Positions 1-16,566 of a DNA stretch of 64,000 nt are shown in pieces. The DNA comes from Undibacterium sp. (GTDB taxonomy: Bacteria; Pseudomonadota; Gammaproteobacteria; Burkholderiales; Burkholderiaceae_D): positions 186,001-250,000 of the forward strand of contig JAUSNO010000038.1 of assembly GCA_030645915.1 (NCBI GenBank), in the 5' to 3' direction. The position numbers and the translations under genes are program-made. Within the stretch, counting starts at the first letter, position 1, and each line of letters starts with the position of its first letter. The notes under the pieces were generated by a model. That model did no database searches and had not been told where the DNA came from. It saw nothing but the letters and a program-made list of their open reading frames with translations.

Positions 1-3
1 TAT

Positions 4-537
4 CTAATCATCCTGATTTGGATCCATTTCCGGAAACAGCACTTCAGTATAACCAAATTGCGATAAATCTCTGATGCGCACGGGGTAGAGAATGCCATTT
101 AAATGGTCACATTCATGCTGCACCACGCGCGCATGAAATCCATCGACCTCACGGCTGATTACGGCACCAAATTGATCCACGCCTTCATAACGCAATTTAC
201 TCCAGCGCGGCACCAGACCGCGCAGACCAGGGACTGACAAACATCCCTCCCACGCTTCATCGACCTCTTCTGAAAGCGGCGTCAACACCGGATTCAACAA
301 GACCGTCTCAGGGACATTTGGCGCGTCCGGATAACGCGGGTTGCTTTTAAATCCAAAAATGACCAGCTGAAGATTTACCCCAATTTGCGGGGCGGCTAAA
401 CCGGCGCCATTTGCTGCGGCCATGGTTTCAAACATATCCGCGACTAATTTGGATAATTCCGGCGTATTGAATTGAGAGACTGGTTCCGCAATGCGCAACA
501 ATCTGGCATCACCCATCTTGAGAATTTCGTGAATCAT
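4..537 (-). CDS. def: Peptide deformylase
   Basis: This enzyme removes the formyl group from the N-terminal methionine of nascent proteins in the cytoplasm, using a bound metal. All three family motifs are visible: GAGLAAPQ at residues 44-51, EGCLS at 97-101 (its Cys is a metal ligand) and HECDH at 141-145 (two His ligands and the catalytic Glu). The length of 177 residues is normal. It is the last gene of a minus-strand run smc-zipA-ligA-galU-def and starts 29 bp after galU ends. It is not beside fmt here, unlike in many bacteria, so it may be a second def copy. Confidence 0.95.
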   Translation of the reverse strand: MIHEILKMGDARLLRIAEPVSQFNTPELSKLVADMFETMAAANGAGLAAPQIGVNLQLVIFGFKSNPRYPDAPNVPETVLLNPVLTPLSEEVDEAWEGCLSVPGLRGLVPRWSKLRYEGVDQFGAVISREVDGFHARVVQHECDHLNGILYPVRIRDLSQFGYTEVLFPEMDPNQDD

Positions 538-566
538 CGCTTACACCTCAACAAAAATCAGGAAAA

Positions 567-1448
567 TTAATTTATTTTTAGCGTCTGAAGATAACGGGCG
601 AATTCTTCACCAACATCCGCGTGCTTAAGACCAAGTGCAACCGTCGCTTTTAAATAACCAAGTTTTGAACCGCAATCGTAACGCGTCGCGGCGCAACGGT
701 AAGCATAAACGTCTTCATCTTTCAATAAAGCCGCAATACCATCCGTGAGTTGAATCTCCCCACCAGAACCCTTGCCTAATTTTTCCAGGTAAGAAAAAAT
801 CTTACCGGATAAAATATATCGACCTGCCACGGCCAAAGTCGAAGGCGCATCTTGTGGCGCGGGTTTTTCGACGATGCCAAACATTTTATCCAGACGATCT
901 TTATATGGCGAGCCACTGACGATACCGTACTGATTAGTGAATTCTCGCGGCACCTCTTGTACCGCAATAATACTAGCTCCCTCCTCCTGGTACCGGCGCG
1001 TCATTTGTGCAATGACGGATGGAAAGCCTGGATCAGGATCCATTAAATCATCGGCCAGCAAAACGGCAAACGGCTCATCGCCAATCACAGGGCGCGCGCA
1101 CAGAACGGCATGTCCCAAACCCAACGCAGCGGGTTGACGAATGTAAATGCAGTTGATGTTCTTGGGGATCACGTTTTGCACCAACTCCAGCAAAGCATGT
1201 TTCCCGGCAGATTCCAGCTCGCTTTCCAATTCATACGCCGTATCAAAATGGTCTTCGATCGCGCGCTTATTGCGCCCGGTAATAAAGACCATTTCTGTAA
1301 TGCCAGCTTCAACAGCCTCTTCCACCGCATATTGGATTAATGGCTTATCGACCACCGGCAACATTTCCTTTGGTTGCGCCTTGGTTGCAGGTAAAAAACG
1401 GCTACCTAAACCCGCTACTGGAAATACCGCTTTCTTAATTTTTGTCAT
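567..1448 (-). CDS. galU: UTP--glucose-1-phosphate uridylyltransferase
   Basis: It makes UDP-glucose from UTP and glucose-1-phosphate, feeding surface polysaccharide and trehalose/galactose metabolism. The nucleotide-binding signature [12 protein letters not shown] lies at residues 14-25; most homologues have Thr where this one has Ser. Further family blocks follow, including [10 protein letters not shown] and the VLLADDL segment that carries the metal-binding Asp. Its 293 residues match the bacterial GalU length. It lies 62 bp downstream of ligA on the same strand and may be transcribed with it. Confidence 0.95.
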   Translation of the reverse strand: MTKIKKAVFPVAGLGSRFLPATKAQPKEMLPVVDKPLIQYAVEEAVEAGITEMVFITGRNKRAIEDHFDTAYELESELESAGKHALLELVQNVIPKNINCIYIRQPAALGLGHAVLCARPVIGDEPFAVLLADDLMDPDPGFPSVIAQMTRRYQEEGASIIAVQEVPREFTNQYGIVSGSPYKDRLDKMFGIVEKPAPQDAPSTLAVAGRYILSGKIFSYLEKLGKGSGGEIQLTDGIAALLKDEDVYAYRCAATRYDCGSKLGYLKATVALGLKHADVGEEFARYLQTLKIN

Positions 1449-1510
1449 TTCATTTCTATCCTATTTTGAAGAGGAATATGCCCTGCTCATTTTCATATCG
1501 GGCATTCCAT

Positions 1511-4670
<3,160 letters not shown>

Positions 4671-4674
<4 letters not shown>

Positions 4675-7600
4675 GCTGCATGTACCTCACCTACTAAATT
4701 TGCAGCAGATTCCATATCTACTGCAACAATTCGAGAAACTCCCTGTTCTTGCATGGTGACACCAATCAATTGTTGGGCCATTTCCATCGCAATTTTATTG
4801 TGAGAGATGAACAAAAACTGCGTATTTTTTGACATGCGCTTTACCATATTGCAAAAGCGCTCAGTATTAGAATCATCCAAAGGTGCATCCACCTCATCAA
4901 GCAAGCAAAACGGTGCCGGATTGAGCTGAAACATTGAGAACACCAAGGCCGTCGCCGTCAGCGCTTTTTCACCGCCAGAAAGCAGGTGAATGGTCGCGTT
5001 CTTCTTACCAGGAGGTTGCGCCATCACCTGCACACCAGAATCCAGAATTTCATCGCCAGTCATAATTAATTTGGCTTGCCCACCGCCAAACAAAATCGGG
5101 AATAGTTCAGCAAAATGATGATTGACTTTATTAAAGGTATCTTGCAAAAGATCACGGGTTTCTATATCGATTTTGTGAATCGCATCCTGTAAAGTCGTGA
5201 TCGCCTCTGTCAAATCAGCATACTGCGCATCCAGGAAAGTTTTACGTTCTGTCGCCTGAGCCAACTCCTCCAGCGCAGCCATGTTGACTGCACCCAACGC
5301 TGCAATGGCGTTAGTCAATCTGGTGACCTCGCCTTGTAAATACGAAGGTCGCATATCATCATGCAATTTCAACTCGAGGGTAGCTTCATCGACCTCGAAA
5401 TTACGCAATTGCTCAGCAAACTGTTCCTGATTTAATCGCGCCGCTTGTTCCTTGAGTTGCAATTCCACAATCCGGTCACGTTGTGGTTGCAAGCCGCGTT
5501 CTACCTGCATTTTTTCTTCTTCAGATTGACGCAGTTTTTGCGTCAACTGATCGAGCTCATGGCGCGCATCTGCCAGCACGCGCTCCTGATCACTGCGCTT
5601 GTCGAGCATGGTATGCAAGCCCGCCATGGCAGCCTGGTCATCCATCGTTTCCAACTCCAGACGCCCTTGCTGCATTGTCGTAAAAAGCTGCGCTGCCTGC
5701 TCTACCGCAGTGGTACTGCTGCGCTTGAGTTCATCAATTTTATTGCGATGAGATTTCTCTGAAAAGGCAATTTCTTGCGCTGCGAGTTCAAGATCGCGCA
5801 AGCGCAAGCGTGCATCATTGAGCTGCTGTTCTTTTTCGAGATAAATAGTCTGGCCGTCTTCGTGACTCTCTTGCAACTCAGCCAGTTCGATGTCAAGCGT
5901 TTCAAATTTCTCCTCTGACTCTGCACGCGCTTGCTGCTGCTCACTTTCTTGCGCGGCGATCTCCGCCAGATCGGCCATGATCTGCGTACTGCGTTGATTG
6001 AATCGCTCTTGCACTTCAGATAATTTCATGTATTCGATTTGCAAGCCATGCACAGACTGCGTCAGGATCCCAACGCGCTGTCGTAACTCTTGCAGCTGCA
6101 GAGTTGCTTGAGTGAAGGCCGATTCAGCGCGTACTGCACGGGTCTTACCTTCTTCAGAAAGCAATTGTTGCGCGCGGCATTGCTTACTTAAATTATCAAT
6201 CTCTTGCTGACGCGCCAAAACGCCATCCTGCTCGGAATCAGCGGCATAAAAGCGTACGCTAGACTGACTGATGATGTGACCCTGCTTTGTGATGAAGCAA
6301 GCGCCCTGAGGAAGTTTTATTCTATCCATAAACGCAGAAGTGACATCTTCTGCGATATAAACCTGATGCAGCCAGTCTTGCATGGAACTGCGCACACCTG
6401 CATCATTGAGCTGTAATAAATCGGCCAAGAGTTTAAGTCCGTTAATCGGCTGGACAGGATGAGCGATCACGACTGGCGAATAAAGCGCTAACTTGGCTGG
6501 TGGAGCATCATTAAAAAATGCCTTGGCCCAATCCAGATTCGACATTTCAAGCGCTGAAGTACGTTCGCGCAAAATCGCTTCTAACGCAGTTTCCCAACCA
6601 GCTTCAATGTGCAGCTTTTGCCATAACTTAGGAAGTTTATCCAGCTCATGTTTTTCCAGCCAAGGCTGCACCTTGCCCTGACTCTGCACTTTTTCCTGAA
6701 GAGATTTTAATGCAGTCAGGCGGGCATCCAATTGCGCAAATTGCGCAGCGTTTTGATTTACCTGCTGTTGCGCTTCGCGCCGCTCGTCTTCCAGTTGCGG
6801 CAGACGCTCTTGCGCGTCCTCCAATTGCATGCCCGACTCTTCCAGCGACTGTTTTTTTTCATCCAGCTGTATGGCAAGATTCTGCAAATGCGCGGTATCA
6901 GGCAAGATCAGTCCTTGTTTTTCCTGAGTAAGACGCTCCCTGCGCGACGCCAGAGTATTGAGAATATTTGATGCGTTGCGCTGATGGGCAGATTCGAGTT
7001 CAATCTGCTGCTGCCATTGCATGATTTTGGCACGAGATTCGGTGGTTTTCAGTTGAGTATCGCGCCAGACTTGCTCGAGTTCGGGCAACTTATCATTTTG
7101 CTGCTGAGCGATTTCCTGCGCTTGCTCAGACCGTAACGCCAGTTCTTCAACATGAATCTCAGCCTCCGCCAATTCATCATGAAATTGCTGCCCCTGCCGC
7201 TCCCAATGCTCACGTTGCGCGGTTAACGAGGCCAATTGGGCTTGCAGGCGAGTGCGAGATTCAATGACAAATTTAATTTCCGCTTCAAGGCTACCAATTT
7301 CGGCATTGGTTTGATACAGATGTCCTTGTGCCTGATGCATCTTGTCGCCAACCGCGTAATGCGCCTGGCGCATCTGATCGAGTGCCAGCTCAACATGGCG
7401 CAGTTTTGCGGTTTGCTCATCTAATTCAAGCTGTGTTTTTTCGATTTCGACGAAATGCTTTTGCTGCTCGGCAGCGGCTTCTTTTTTGCGCAAGAGCCAT
7501 AGCAGCTTTTGTTTTTCTTCCTGATCCGATTGCAAGGCATTAAATTTATTGGCGACCACCGCCTGCGCTTCAAGTTTCTCCAGGTTGGCATTGAGTTCAC

Positions 7601-8195
7601 GCAGAATATCTTCAACACGCACCAGATTTTCATGGGTATCGTGAATACGATTTTCCGTTTCACGCCGACGCTCTTTATATCGAGACACGCCCGCGGCTTC
7701 TTCAAGAAAAATACGCAACTCTTCCGGCCGGGATTCAATAATCCGTGAAATCATGCCCTGACCGATGATCGCGTAAGCGCGCGGCCCCAGACCGGTACCG
7801 AGGAAAATATCCTGAATGTCGCGACGACGAACAGCTTGTCCGTTGATGTAATAGGTAGATGTGCCGTCCCGCGTCAAAGTACGCTTGACGGCGATTTCTG
7901 CGTACTGACTCCATTGCCCAGCGGCTTTGCCCAGACTATTATCGAAGACCAATTCAACCGATGATCGCCCGGCTGGTTTTCTGTGGGTAGAACCGTTAAA
8001 AATAACGTCTTGCATGGATTCGCCGCGTAGCTCCGATGCTTTGGACTCACCTAAAACCCACCTCACGGCATCGATAATATTAGATTTACCACAACCATTT
8101 GGACCAACGACACCAACCAGCTGACCGGGAACCTGGAAATTCGTAGGATCCACAAAAGATTTGAACCCCGACAATTTAATAGAAGTTAAGCGCAC
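4671..8195 (-). CDS. smc: Chromosome segregation protein SMC
   Basis: The condensin ATPase that organises and helps segregate the chromosome. Walker A (GPNGCGKS) is at residues 31-38. Long coiled coils then run to a central hinge at roughly 520-650, followed by the return coil. The C-terminal head carries the ABC signature LLSGGEKAL and Walker B CLLDEVDAPLDD. Its 1174 residues are typical. The start is a GTG codon, since no ATG fits the conserved N-terminus MRLTSIKLSGFKSF. It is first of the smc-zipA-ligA run. The coiled coil is very rich in Gln and Glu. Confidence 0.97.
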
Positions 8196-8525
8196 GTTAT
8201 TTAGTTTTATCGACTTTTAAAATAAAATTCAAAGAGAATCTTGTGGATTTTTGCTGCATTCAGCGCCCTCTTCTTGCCCATACAAAAACAGACGAAGCAT
8301 CATATCATTTTGCCAGTAGGGTTTTCCACATTTAGTATTTGCGTAATTTCGCAGTATCTTTATTGTTGCACTACGGCAGCGCCACTTAGAGAACGTTATA
8401 ATATCGGATTATTTGCATGTCTAGCCTGCACTCACAGGATGCGACATTCAATGAGCAATTCTTGCCTTTATTTTCCGGATCAATAATTTTCCGATCCGTC
8501 AATCAAGCTATCATTTGACGCCATA
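8196..8525. promoter_or_regulatory. Divergent intergenic region between smc and dapC
   Basis: About 330 bp without a supported gene, between the divergent smc and dapC starts, so it should hold promoters for both. A perfect TATAAT hexamer at 8397-8402 is a candidate -10 box for dapC on the plus strand, but no convincing -35 lies 16-18 bp upstream of it. An 81-codon open frame here has no family resemblance and was left out. Confidence 0.35.
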
Positions 8526-9746
8526 GTGAATACATTCCTCGACAAGCTGCAACCTTACCCCTTTGAAAAACTAAAGCGTCTGTTTGCGGACGTTGTACCC
8601 AATCCCGCATACAAAGCCATTAGTCTTGGCTTAGGTGAGCCAAAACATCCAACGCCAGAATTTATAAAGCAAGCTGTCACTGACAATCTGAACGGCCTGG
8701 CATCTTACCCGTCAACGGCCGGCTCTGAGGCACTCAGACAATCAATTTCAGCCTGGCTGGCAAGGCGCTACTCAATCCCAGCCCTGGATGATGCGACGCA
8801 GATTTTGCCCGTCAATGGATCCAGGGAGGCCTTATTTGCCTTGGCACAAACGGTGATAGACCCAAGCAACAATCAGCATGGCACTCCTTTGGTACTTTGC
8901 CCCAATCCGTTTTATCAGATTTACGAAGGCGCTGCCTATCTGGCCGGCGCAGAGCCCTACTTCGCCAACGCAGATCCCGCACGTAACTTTGCGCCAGACT
9001 ATCAAAGCATTCCTGCATCAATATGGCAGCGCGTGCAGCTTCTGTACATTTGCTCACCAGGCAATCCGACAGGGGCAGTACTTACTCTGGCTAATTGGAA
9101 AGAATTATTCGATCTCTCTGATCGTTATGGTTTCGTCATTGCTGCGGACGAATGCTATTCGGAAATTTATTTTAAAGACGAGGCGCCGCTAGGGAGCTTG
9201 CAAGCGGCACGCATGCTCGGACGCGACAGCTACCCGCGTCTGATCACCTTATCAAGTCTGTCCAAGCGCTCAAATGTGCCGGGCATGCGATCCGGCTTTG
9301 TCGCCGGTGACGCATCAATTATCAAGCAATTTTTGCTCTACAGAACCTACCATGGTGGCGCCATGAGCCCCACCATACAGGCAGCGTCGATCGCGGCATG
9401 GAACGACGAGACGCATGTGCAAGAAAATCGTCAACTTTACATCAAGAAATTTGCCCAAGTAACACCACTTTTACAAGAAGTGCTCGATGTTAGCTTGCCA
9501 GACGCGGCTTTTTACCTTTGGGCCAAGGTCGATAAACTTGTCGCGATTTCCGACACCGAATTTGCTCGACAACTTTACCAGGAATACAATGTAACAGTGT
9601 TGCCAGGAAGTTATCTGGCACGCGACGCGCATGGCGTTAATCCGGGGCAAAATCGCATCCGCATGGCACTGGTTGCCGATGTGGAAGAGTGTCTGGAAGC
9701 CGCCCATCGCATCGTGGCTTTTACCAAAAAATTAGCAGCGCAATAA
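8526..9746 (+). CDS. dapC: Succinyldiaminopimelate transaminase
   Basis: A fold-type I PLP aminotransferase expected to make N-succinyl-L,L-diaminopimelate in the succinylase branch of lysine and peptidoglycan synthesis. The PLP lysine is Lys247 in SLSKRSN, with the downstream PGMRSGF block; a cofactor-binding CSPGNPTG loop and the DECYSE motif are also visible. The start is GTG, placed to give MNTFLDKLQPYPFEKL, a typical DapC N-terminus. The assignment among aminotransferases rests on context: dapD follows at 56 bp and dapE lies in the same run. Confidence 0.93.
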   Translation: MNTFLDKLQPYPFEKLKRLFADVVPNPAYKAISLGLGEPKHPTPEFIKQAVTDNLNGLASYPSTAGSEALRQSISAWLARRYSIPALDDATQILPVNGSREALFALAQTVIDPSNNQHGTPLVLCPNPFYQIYEGAAYLAGAEPYFANADPARNFAPDYQSIPASIWQRVQLLYICSPGNPTGAVLTLANWKELFDLSDRYGFVIAADECYSEIYFKDEAPLGSLQAARMLGRDSYPRLITLSSLSKRSNVPGMRSGFVAGDASIIKQFLLYRTYHGGAMSPTIQAASIAAWNDETHVQENRQLYIKKFAQVTPLLQEVLDVSLPDAAFYLWAKVDKLVAISDTEFARQLYQEYNVTVLPGSYLARDAHGVNPGQNRIRMALVADVEECLEAAHRIVAFTKKLAAQ

Positions 9747-9802
9747 ATTAAATATCCTGAATCGTCCTCATCAATTATTGACCAACTTACCTCCCAACTA
9801 TT

Positions 9803-10633
9803 ATGACTCAACAATTACAGCAAATTATCGATCAAGCCTGGGAAGACCGCGCCAGTTTTTCACCAAAATCAGCGCCCGCAGAATTGCGCGAAGCCGTTGC
9901 TCATGTATTGGCACAACTTGATTCCGGCGCACTGCGCGTGGCAGAAAAAATTAGCGTGGGCAACTGGCAAGTCAATCAATGGATTAAGAAGGCCGTGTTG
10001 CTGTCCTTCCGCCTGGAAGACAATATCGTCATGCCGTCCGGCGATCACATGCAGTTTTACGACAAGGTCCCGACCAAATTCGCTGACTACACAGCTGAAG
10101 ATTTCGCCAAAGGTGGTTTTCGCGTAGTCCCTCCAGCAGTCGCGCGTCGCGGCAGCTTCATTGCCAAGAATGTCGTGCTGATGCCGTCCTACGTCAATAT
10201 CGGCGCGTATGTCGATGAAGGTGCGATGGTCGATACCTGGGCAACTGTCGGTTCGTGCGCACAAATTGGCAAAAACGTGCACTTATCCGGTGGCGTTGGC
10301 ATTGGCGGCGTGCTGGAACCTATGCAGGCAAATCCAACCATCATCGAAGACAACTGCTTTATCGGCGCACGTTCTGAAGTCGTTGAAGGCGTCATCGTCG
10401 AAGAAAATTCTGTGATCTCCATGGGTGTTTATATCGGCCAATCGACCAAAATTTATGACCGTGCGACCGGCGAAATCACTTATGGCCGAATTCCTTCCGG
10501 CTCCGTGGTTGTCTCTGGCAATCTGCCTTCTTCGGATGGCAAATACAGTTTATATTGTGCCGTCATCGTGAAGCGAGTCGATGCACAAACACGATCAAAA
10601 ACCAGCATCAATGAGTTATTGCGCGGCGTCTAA
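9803..10633 (+). CDS. dapD: 2,3,4,5-tetrahydropyridine-2,6-dicarboxylate N-succinyltransferase
   Basis: It transfers succinyl from succinyl-CoA to tetrahydrodipicolinate, the committed step of the succinylase diaminopimelate pathway. The C-terminal half is a left-handed beta helix of imperfect hexapeptide repeats (for example [26 protein letters not shown] and GGVGIGG). The N-terminal part is helical, starting [16 protein letters not shown]. Its 276 residues match the E. coli enzyme (274). It sits 56 bp after dapC and 65 bp before pilU. Confidence 0.97.
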   Translation: MTQQLQQIIDQAWEDRASFSPKSAPAELREAVAHVLAQLDSGALRVAEKISVGNWQVNQWIKKAVLLSFRLEDNIVMPSGDHMQFYDKVPTKFADYTAEDFAKGGFRVVPPAVARRGSFIAKNVVLMPSYVNIGAYVDEGAMVDTWATVGSCAQIGKNVHLSGGVGIGGVLEPMQANPTIIEDNCFIGARSEVVEGVIVEENSVISMGVYIGQSTKIYDRATGEITYGRIPSGSVVVSGNLPSSDGKYSLYCAVIVKRVDAQTRSKTSINELLRGV

Positions 10634-10698
10634 TCATTTTCGCCATTAAGACAGCATTCGATCAATCACACCGTTTGAGCTCAAGATAGGAAATCATT

Positions 10699-11835
10699 AT
10701 GGCAATGGAACGTTTATTTCAGTTAATGAAAGAAAAACAAGCCTCAGACATGTTTTTTGCAATGAACTCGCCTATTCATTTGAAGATAAATGGCAATTTA
10801 TTGCCCATCAATCAGCAAAAAATGGATCAGGCAAATATTCTTTCCTTGCTTAATGAAGTGGTATCTCCGGAACACATGGCAGTACTTGAGCGCGAGAATG
10901 AGCTCAATATTGGTATCGGGGCGCCTGGGATTGGTCGCTTTCGCTTATCCGCCTTTCGCCAGCGCGGCACAATTTCTGCAGTCATGCGATTTGTGCCAGG
11001 ACATATCCCGCCGATCAACACGCTGCATTTGCCACCGATTTTATCCGAGCTAATCATGGAGAAGCGCGGACTGATTTTGCTCGTTGGCGCCACCGGCTCA
11101 GGTAAATCGACAACGATTGCGTCAATGCTGGATTATCGCAATGAGCTCAAGACAGGACATATCCTCACGATTGAAGACCCGATTGAATATCTGTTTAAAA
11201 GCAGAAAATCCATCGTCAATCAACGTGAAATCGGTACTGATTCAGAGAGCCTTCAGACTGCACTAAGAAACTCTCTGCGCCAGGCCCCAGACTGCATTTT
11301 GATTGGCGAGATTCGCGATCTGGAGACCATGCTGGCAGCGATTGCCTATGCCCAATCAGGTCACCTAGTCTTAGCCACATTGCATGCCAATAACAGTTAT
11401 CAGGCGCTGAACCGGATTATTAGTTTCTTTCCATTGGAAAGTCGCAGTGCCTTGTTACTCGATTTATCCTCTTCCATCCGCGCAGTTGTTTCTCAGCGTC
11501 TGATCCGCGCTATCGATGGCGGTCGTTGTCCTGCGGTAGAGATCATGTTGAACACCCGTTACGTTGCAGAATTAATTGAACAGGGCGATATCTTTCAGAT
11601 CAAGGAGGCGATCGAAAAAAGTCTGTCGCCCGGCTCACAAACATTCGAACGCGCCTTGATGCAGTTAATCAAGGATGGCTTGATCAGCCAGGAAGAAGGA
11701 TTGGCCAATGCCGACTCCGCCAACAATCTGCTGTGGCTGCTCAACAATGAAGTAGTGAACGTACCAGTGACGCTAGAGCCGGAGCCGAAAAAAACGGAAG
11801 AAGCGTCATTCACCGAATTCACCCTGAACATGTAA
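10699..11835 (+). CDS. pilU: PilT/PilU-type twitching motility ATPase
   Basis: A hexameric ATPase of the type IV pilus retraction family, acting at the cytoplasmic base of the pilus. Walker A GATGSGKST is at residues 130-138. The Asp box (ILTIEDPIEY), Walker B GEIRDLETM and the His box (LATLHANNSYQALNR) follow. The 378 residues and acidic C-terminal tail fit PilU better than PilT. Unusually, it lies between dapD and yffB-dapE with only 9 bp to the next gene, so it is probably transcribed with biosynthetic genes. A close RBS (ATAGGAAATC) precedes the ATG. Confidence 0.9.
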   Translation: MAMERLFQLMKEKQASDMFFAMNSPIHLKINGNLLPINQQKMDQANILSLLNEVVSPEHMAVLERENELNIGIGAPGIGRFRLSAFRQRGTISAVMRFVPGHIPPINTLHLPPILSELIMEKRGLILLVGATGSGKSTTIASMLDYRNELKTGHILTIEDPIEYLFKSRKSIVNQREIGTDSESLQTALRNSLRQAPDCILIGEIRDLETMLAAIAYAQSGHLVLATLHANNSYQALNRIISFFPLESRSALLLDLSSSIRAVVSQRLIRAIDGGRCPAVEIMLNTRYVAELIEQGDIFQIKEAIEKSLSPGSQTFERALMQLIKDGLISQEEGLANADSANNLLWLLNNEVVNVPVTLEPEPKKTEEASFTEFTLNM

Positions 11836-11844
11836 ATAGCTAAA

Positions 11845-14260
<2,416 letters not shown>

Positions 14261-14328
14261 ATGTCAACCGGCCTTAAATAGCATCAATAGTTAGCATACT
14301 CACCCGCAGTATAGATAACGCAGTGATG

Positions 14329-14354
14329 AAACCGCACGTAGATAGTGCGGTTTT
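14329..14354 (+). terminator. Hairpin after prmB
   Basis: Arms AAACCGCAC and GTGCGGTTT form a perfect 9-bp stem with an 8-nt loop, ending in T residues. It lies 68 bp after prmB and is the likely end of the dap operon. Confidence 0.7.
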
Positions 14355-14430
14355 GGCATTTATAGATAGATACTCCCCCATTTTTTGTTTTTACAAGAAT
14401 AAGAATTTTAATTAGATAAGTTAGTAAATA

Positions 14431-16416
14431 ATGATACGTTTTCTCCAAGTCGTTCTGGCGCGTGGTACCAAACCTTTGTTCGACAATGTCGATATCACGC
14501 TTAATCCGGGCGACAAGATCGGCCTGATCGGCTCCAATGGCGCCGGCAAATCCAGCCTGTTCGCGATGTTACGCGGCGAGCTACACCCGGATCAAGGCAG
14601 CATAGAATTCCCGGCCAAATGGCAACTAGCGCACGTAGCGCAAGAGACCCCGGCGCTGGATCGCTCAGCCATTGATTACGCCATCGACGGCGATACGGAA
14701 TTACGCAAACTCGAAGCCCAATTGGCCGAACTCGAAAGTCAGCCAGAAACCATGGAAAACGGTATCGCCATCGGCGAGATGTACGGCGCGTTGGCCGATG
14801 CAGACGCCTACACCGTACGTTCGCGCGGCGAGCAATTATTATTAGGTTTGGGCTTCACAATCGAGCAAATGGAACAATCGGTCGCCAGCTTCTCCGGCGG
14901 CTGGCGCATGCGCTTGAACTTGGCACAAGCGCTGATGTGCAAATCCGATTTATTGCTGCTGGATGAACCAACCAATCACTTGGATCTGGATGCGATTATC
15001 TGGCTGGAAGAATGGCTCAAGCGTTATGCCGGCACCCTCATCATCATTTCACATGATAGAGATTTCCTCGATGGCGTGGTCAACGTTATCGCGCATATTG
15101 ATGAACGCAAACTCAAGCGTTATTCGGGTAACTATTCCTCATTTGAACGTCAGCGCAACGCCCAGTTAATTCTGGCCGCTAGCGCGATCGAAAAACAAAC
15201 CCGCAAGCGCGATCACCTGCAATCCTTCATCTCCCGCTTTGCCGCAAAAGCTAGTAAAGCCAAGCAGGCACAAAGCCGTATCAAGGCATTGGCCAAGATG
15301 GAAGAACTGGCGCCATTGCGCGCAGCGGCTGAATTCTCGTTTGAATTCCGCGAACCGCTCAGCGCACCTAATCCTATGCTGGTGATGGAGGACGTCGATT
15401 GCGGCTACCGTATCGAATCGAAAACCGATCACAGTTTTACCGAGAAAAAAATTGTTGGCAACGTTAATTTCTCACTGCAAATCGGCCAGCGCATCGGCTT
15501 ATTAGGCGTGAACGGCGCAGGTAAATCGACCCTGATTAAAACCCTCGTGGGCGACATCGCGCCATTGTCCGGCATGATGGAAACCGGCAAGGGCCTGTCT
15601 ATCGGTTACTTTGCCCAGCATCAGGTAGAAATGCTGCGCCACGAAGAATCGCCGCTATGGCATCTGGCGCACATCGCGCCCGGTGTACGCGAACAAGAGC
15701 TGCGCAACTTCCTCGGTGGATTCAACTTCCCTGGCAATATGGTCACCAGCTCCATCGCGCCATTCTCAGGCGGCGAAAAAGCCCGTCTGGCGTTGGCAAT
15801 GATCGTCTGGCAGCGCCCTAATCTCTTGCTGCTGGATGAACCAACCAACCATCTGGATCTGGAAACCCGCGAAGCCCTGACCGATGCCCTGGCACAGTTT
15901 GAAGGCACGCTGGTAGTCGTCTCGCATGACAGGCATCTGCTGCGCGCCACTACCGACCAATTCATCATCGTCGCCGACGGCAAACTAGAACCTTTCGACG
16001 GCGATCTGGACGATTACAAGGATTGGCTATTCAAAAACAAATTAGCCAAGGAAGCAGCGCCAGCGCTACCTGCCAGCAAAAAAGCCGATGCACTGCCGTT
16101 GGCAAAACCGATACCGGTTGCCGACAAGGCCGACAACAAAGAACAACGCCGCAAGGAAACCGAAGACAAACAAAAGCTCGCCACGCAACGCAAGCCGATA
16201 GAAAACCAGATCAAGCGCCTGGAAGAGCAAATGGCCAAGCTCAACACCAAGAAGCAAGCGATAGGCGTGCAACTGGAAGACAGCAACATCTACAACGATG
16301 CGAACAAAGACAAGCTAAAAGCGTTGCTGCTGGATCAGGCTTATCTGATCAAGGAGTTGGGTCAGGTTGAAGCCGACTGGCTGGAGCAGCAGGAGTTTTT
16401 GGAGGCTGTGGGTTAA
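14431..16416 (+). CDS. yheS: ABC-F family ATPase YheS
   Basis: A soluble protein with two ABC ATPase domains and no membrane segment. ABC-F proteins act on the ribosome, resolving stalled or poorly reactive translation. Two Walker A motifs (GSNGAGKSS at about 35-43 and GVNGAGKST at about 357-365), two SGG signatures (FSGGWRMRLNLAQAL and FSGGEKARLALAM) and two LLLDEPTNHLDL Walker B blocks are visible. The interdomain P-site linker and a charged C-terminal coiled coil follow. Length (661) and block-by-block likeness to E. coli YheS separate it from Uup and EttA. Confidence 0.92.
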   Translation: MIRFLQVVLARGTKPLFDNVDITLNPGDKIGLIGSNGAGKSSLFAMLRGELHPDQGSIEFPAKWQLAHVAQETPALDRSAIDYAIDGDTELRKLEAQLAELESQPETMENGIAIGEMYGALADADAYTVRSRGEQLLLGLGFTIEQMEQSVASFSGGWRMRLNLAQALMCKSDLLLLDEPTNHLDLDAIIWLEEWLKRYAGTLIIISHDRDFLDGVVNVIAHIDERKLKRYSGNYSSFERQRNAQLILAASAIEKQTRKRDHLQSFISRFAAKASKAKQAQSRIKALAKMEELAPLRAAAEFSFEFREPLSAPNPMLVMEDVDCGYRIESKTDHSFTEKKIVGNVNFSLQIGQRIGLLGVNGAGKSTLIKTLVGDIAPLSGMMETGKGLSIGYFAQHQVEMLRHEESPLWHLAHIAPGVREQELRNFLGGFNFPGNMVTSSIAPFSGGEKARLALAMIVWQRPNLLLLDEPTNHLDLETREALTDALAQFEGTLVVVSHDRHLLRATTDQFIIVADGKLEPFDGDLDDYKDWLFKNKLAKEAAPALPASKKADALPLAKPIPVADKADNKEQRRKETEDKQKLATQRKPIENQIKRLEEQMAKLNTKKQAIGVQLEDSNIYNDANKDKLKALLLDQAYLIKELGQVEADWLEQQEFLEAVG

Positions 16417-16436
16417 GGTGGTTTGCTGCAACGATC

Positions 16437-16461
16437 AACCGCGCTGAGGCGCGGTTTTTTT
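16437..16461 (+). terminator. Rho-independent terminator of yheS
   Basis: Stem AACCGCGC/GCGCGGTT with a 4-nt loop followed by a run of seven T, 20 bp after the yheS stop. Confidence 0.88.
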
Positions 16462-16566
16462 GTATGTTAAATATGCTTTATTCGGATTAAAACTAATAGC
16501 CAGCCGACGAACACATTTTCGTTAATTAAGTGCTTTAATATTTACAATATCAAATTAACCTTAGCG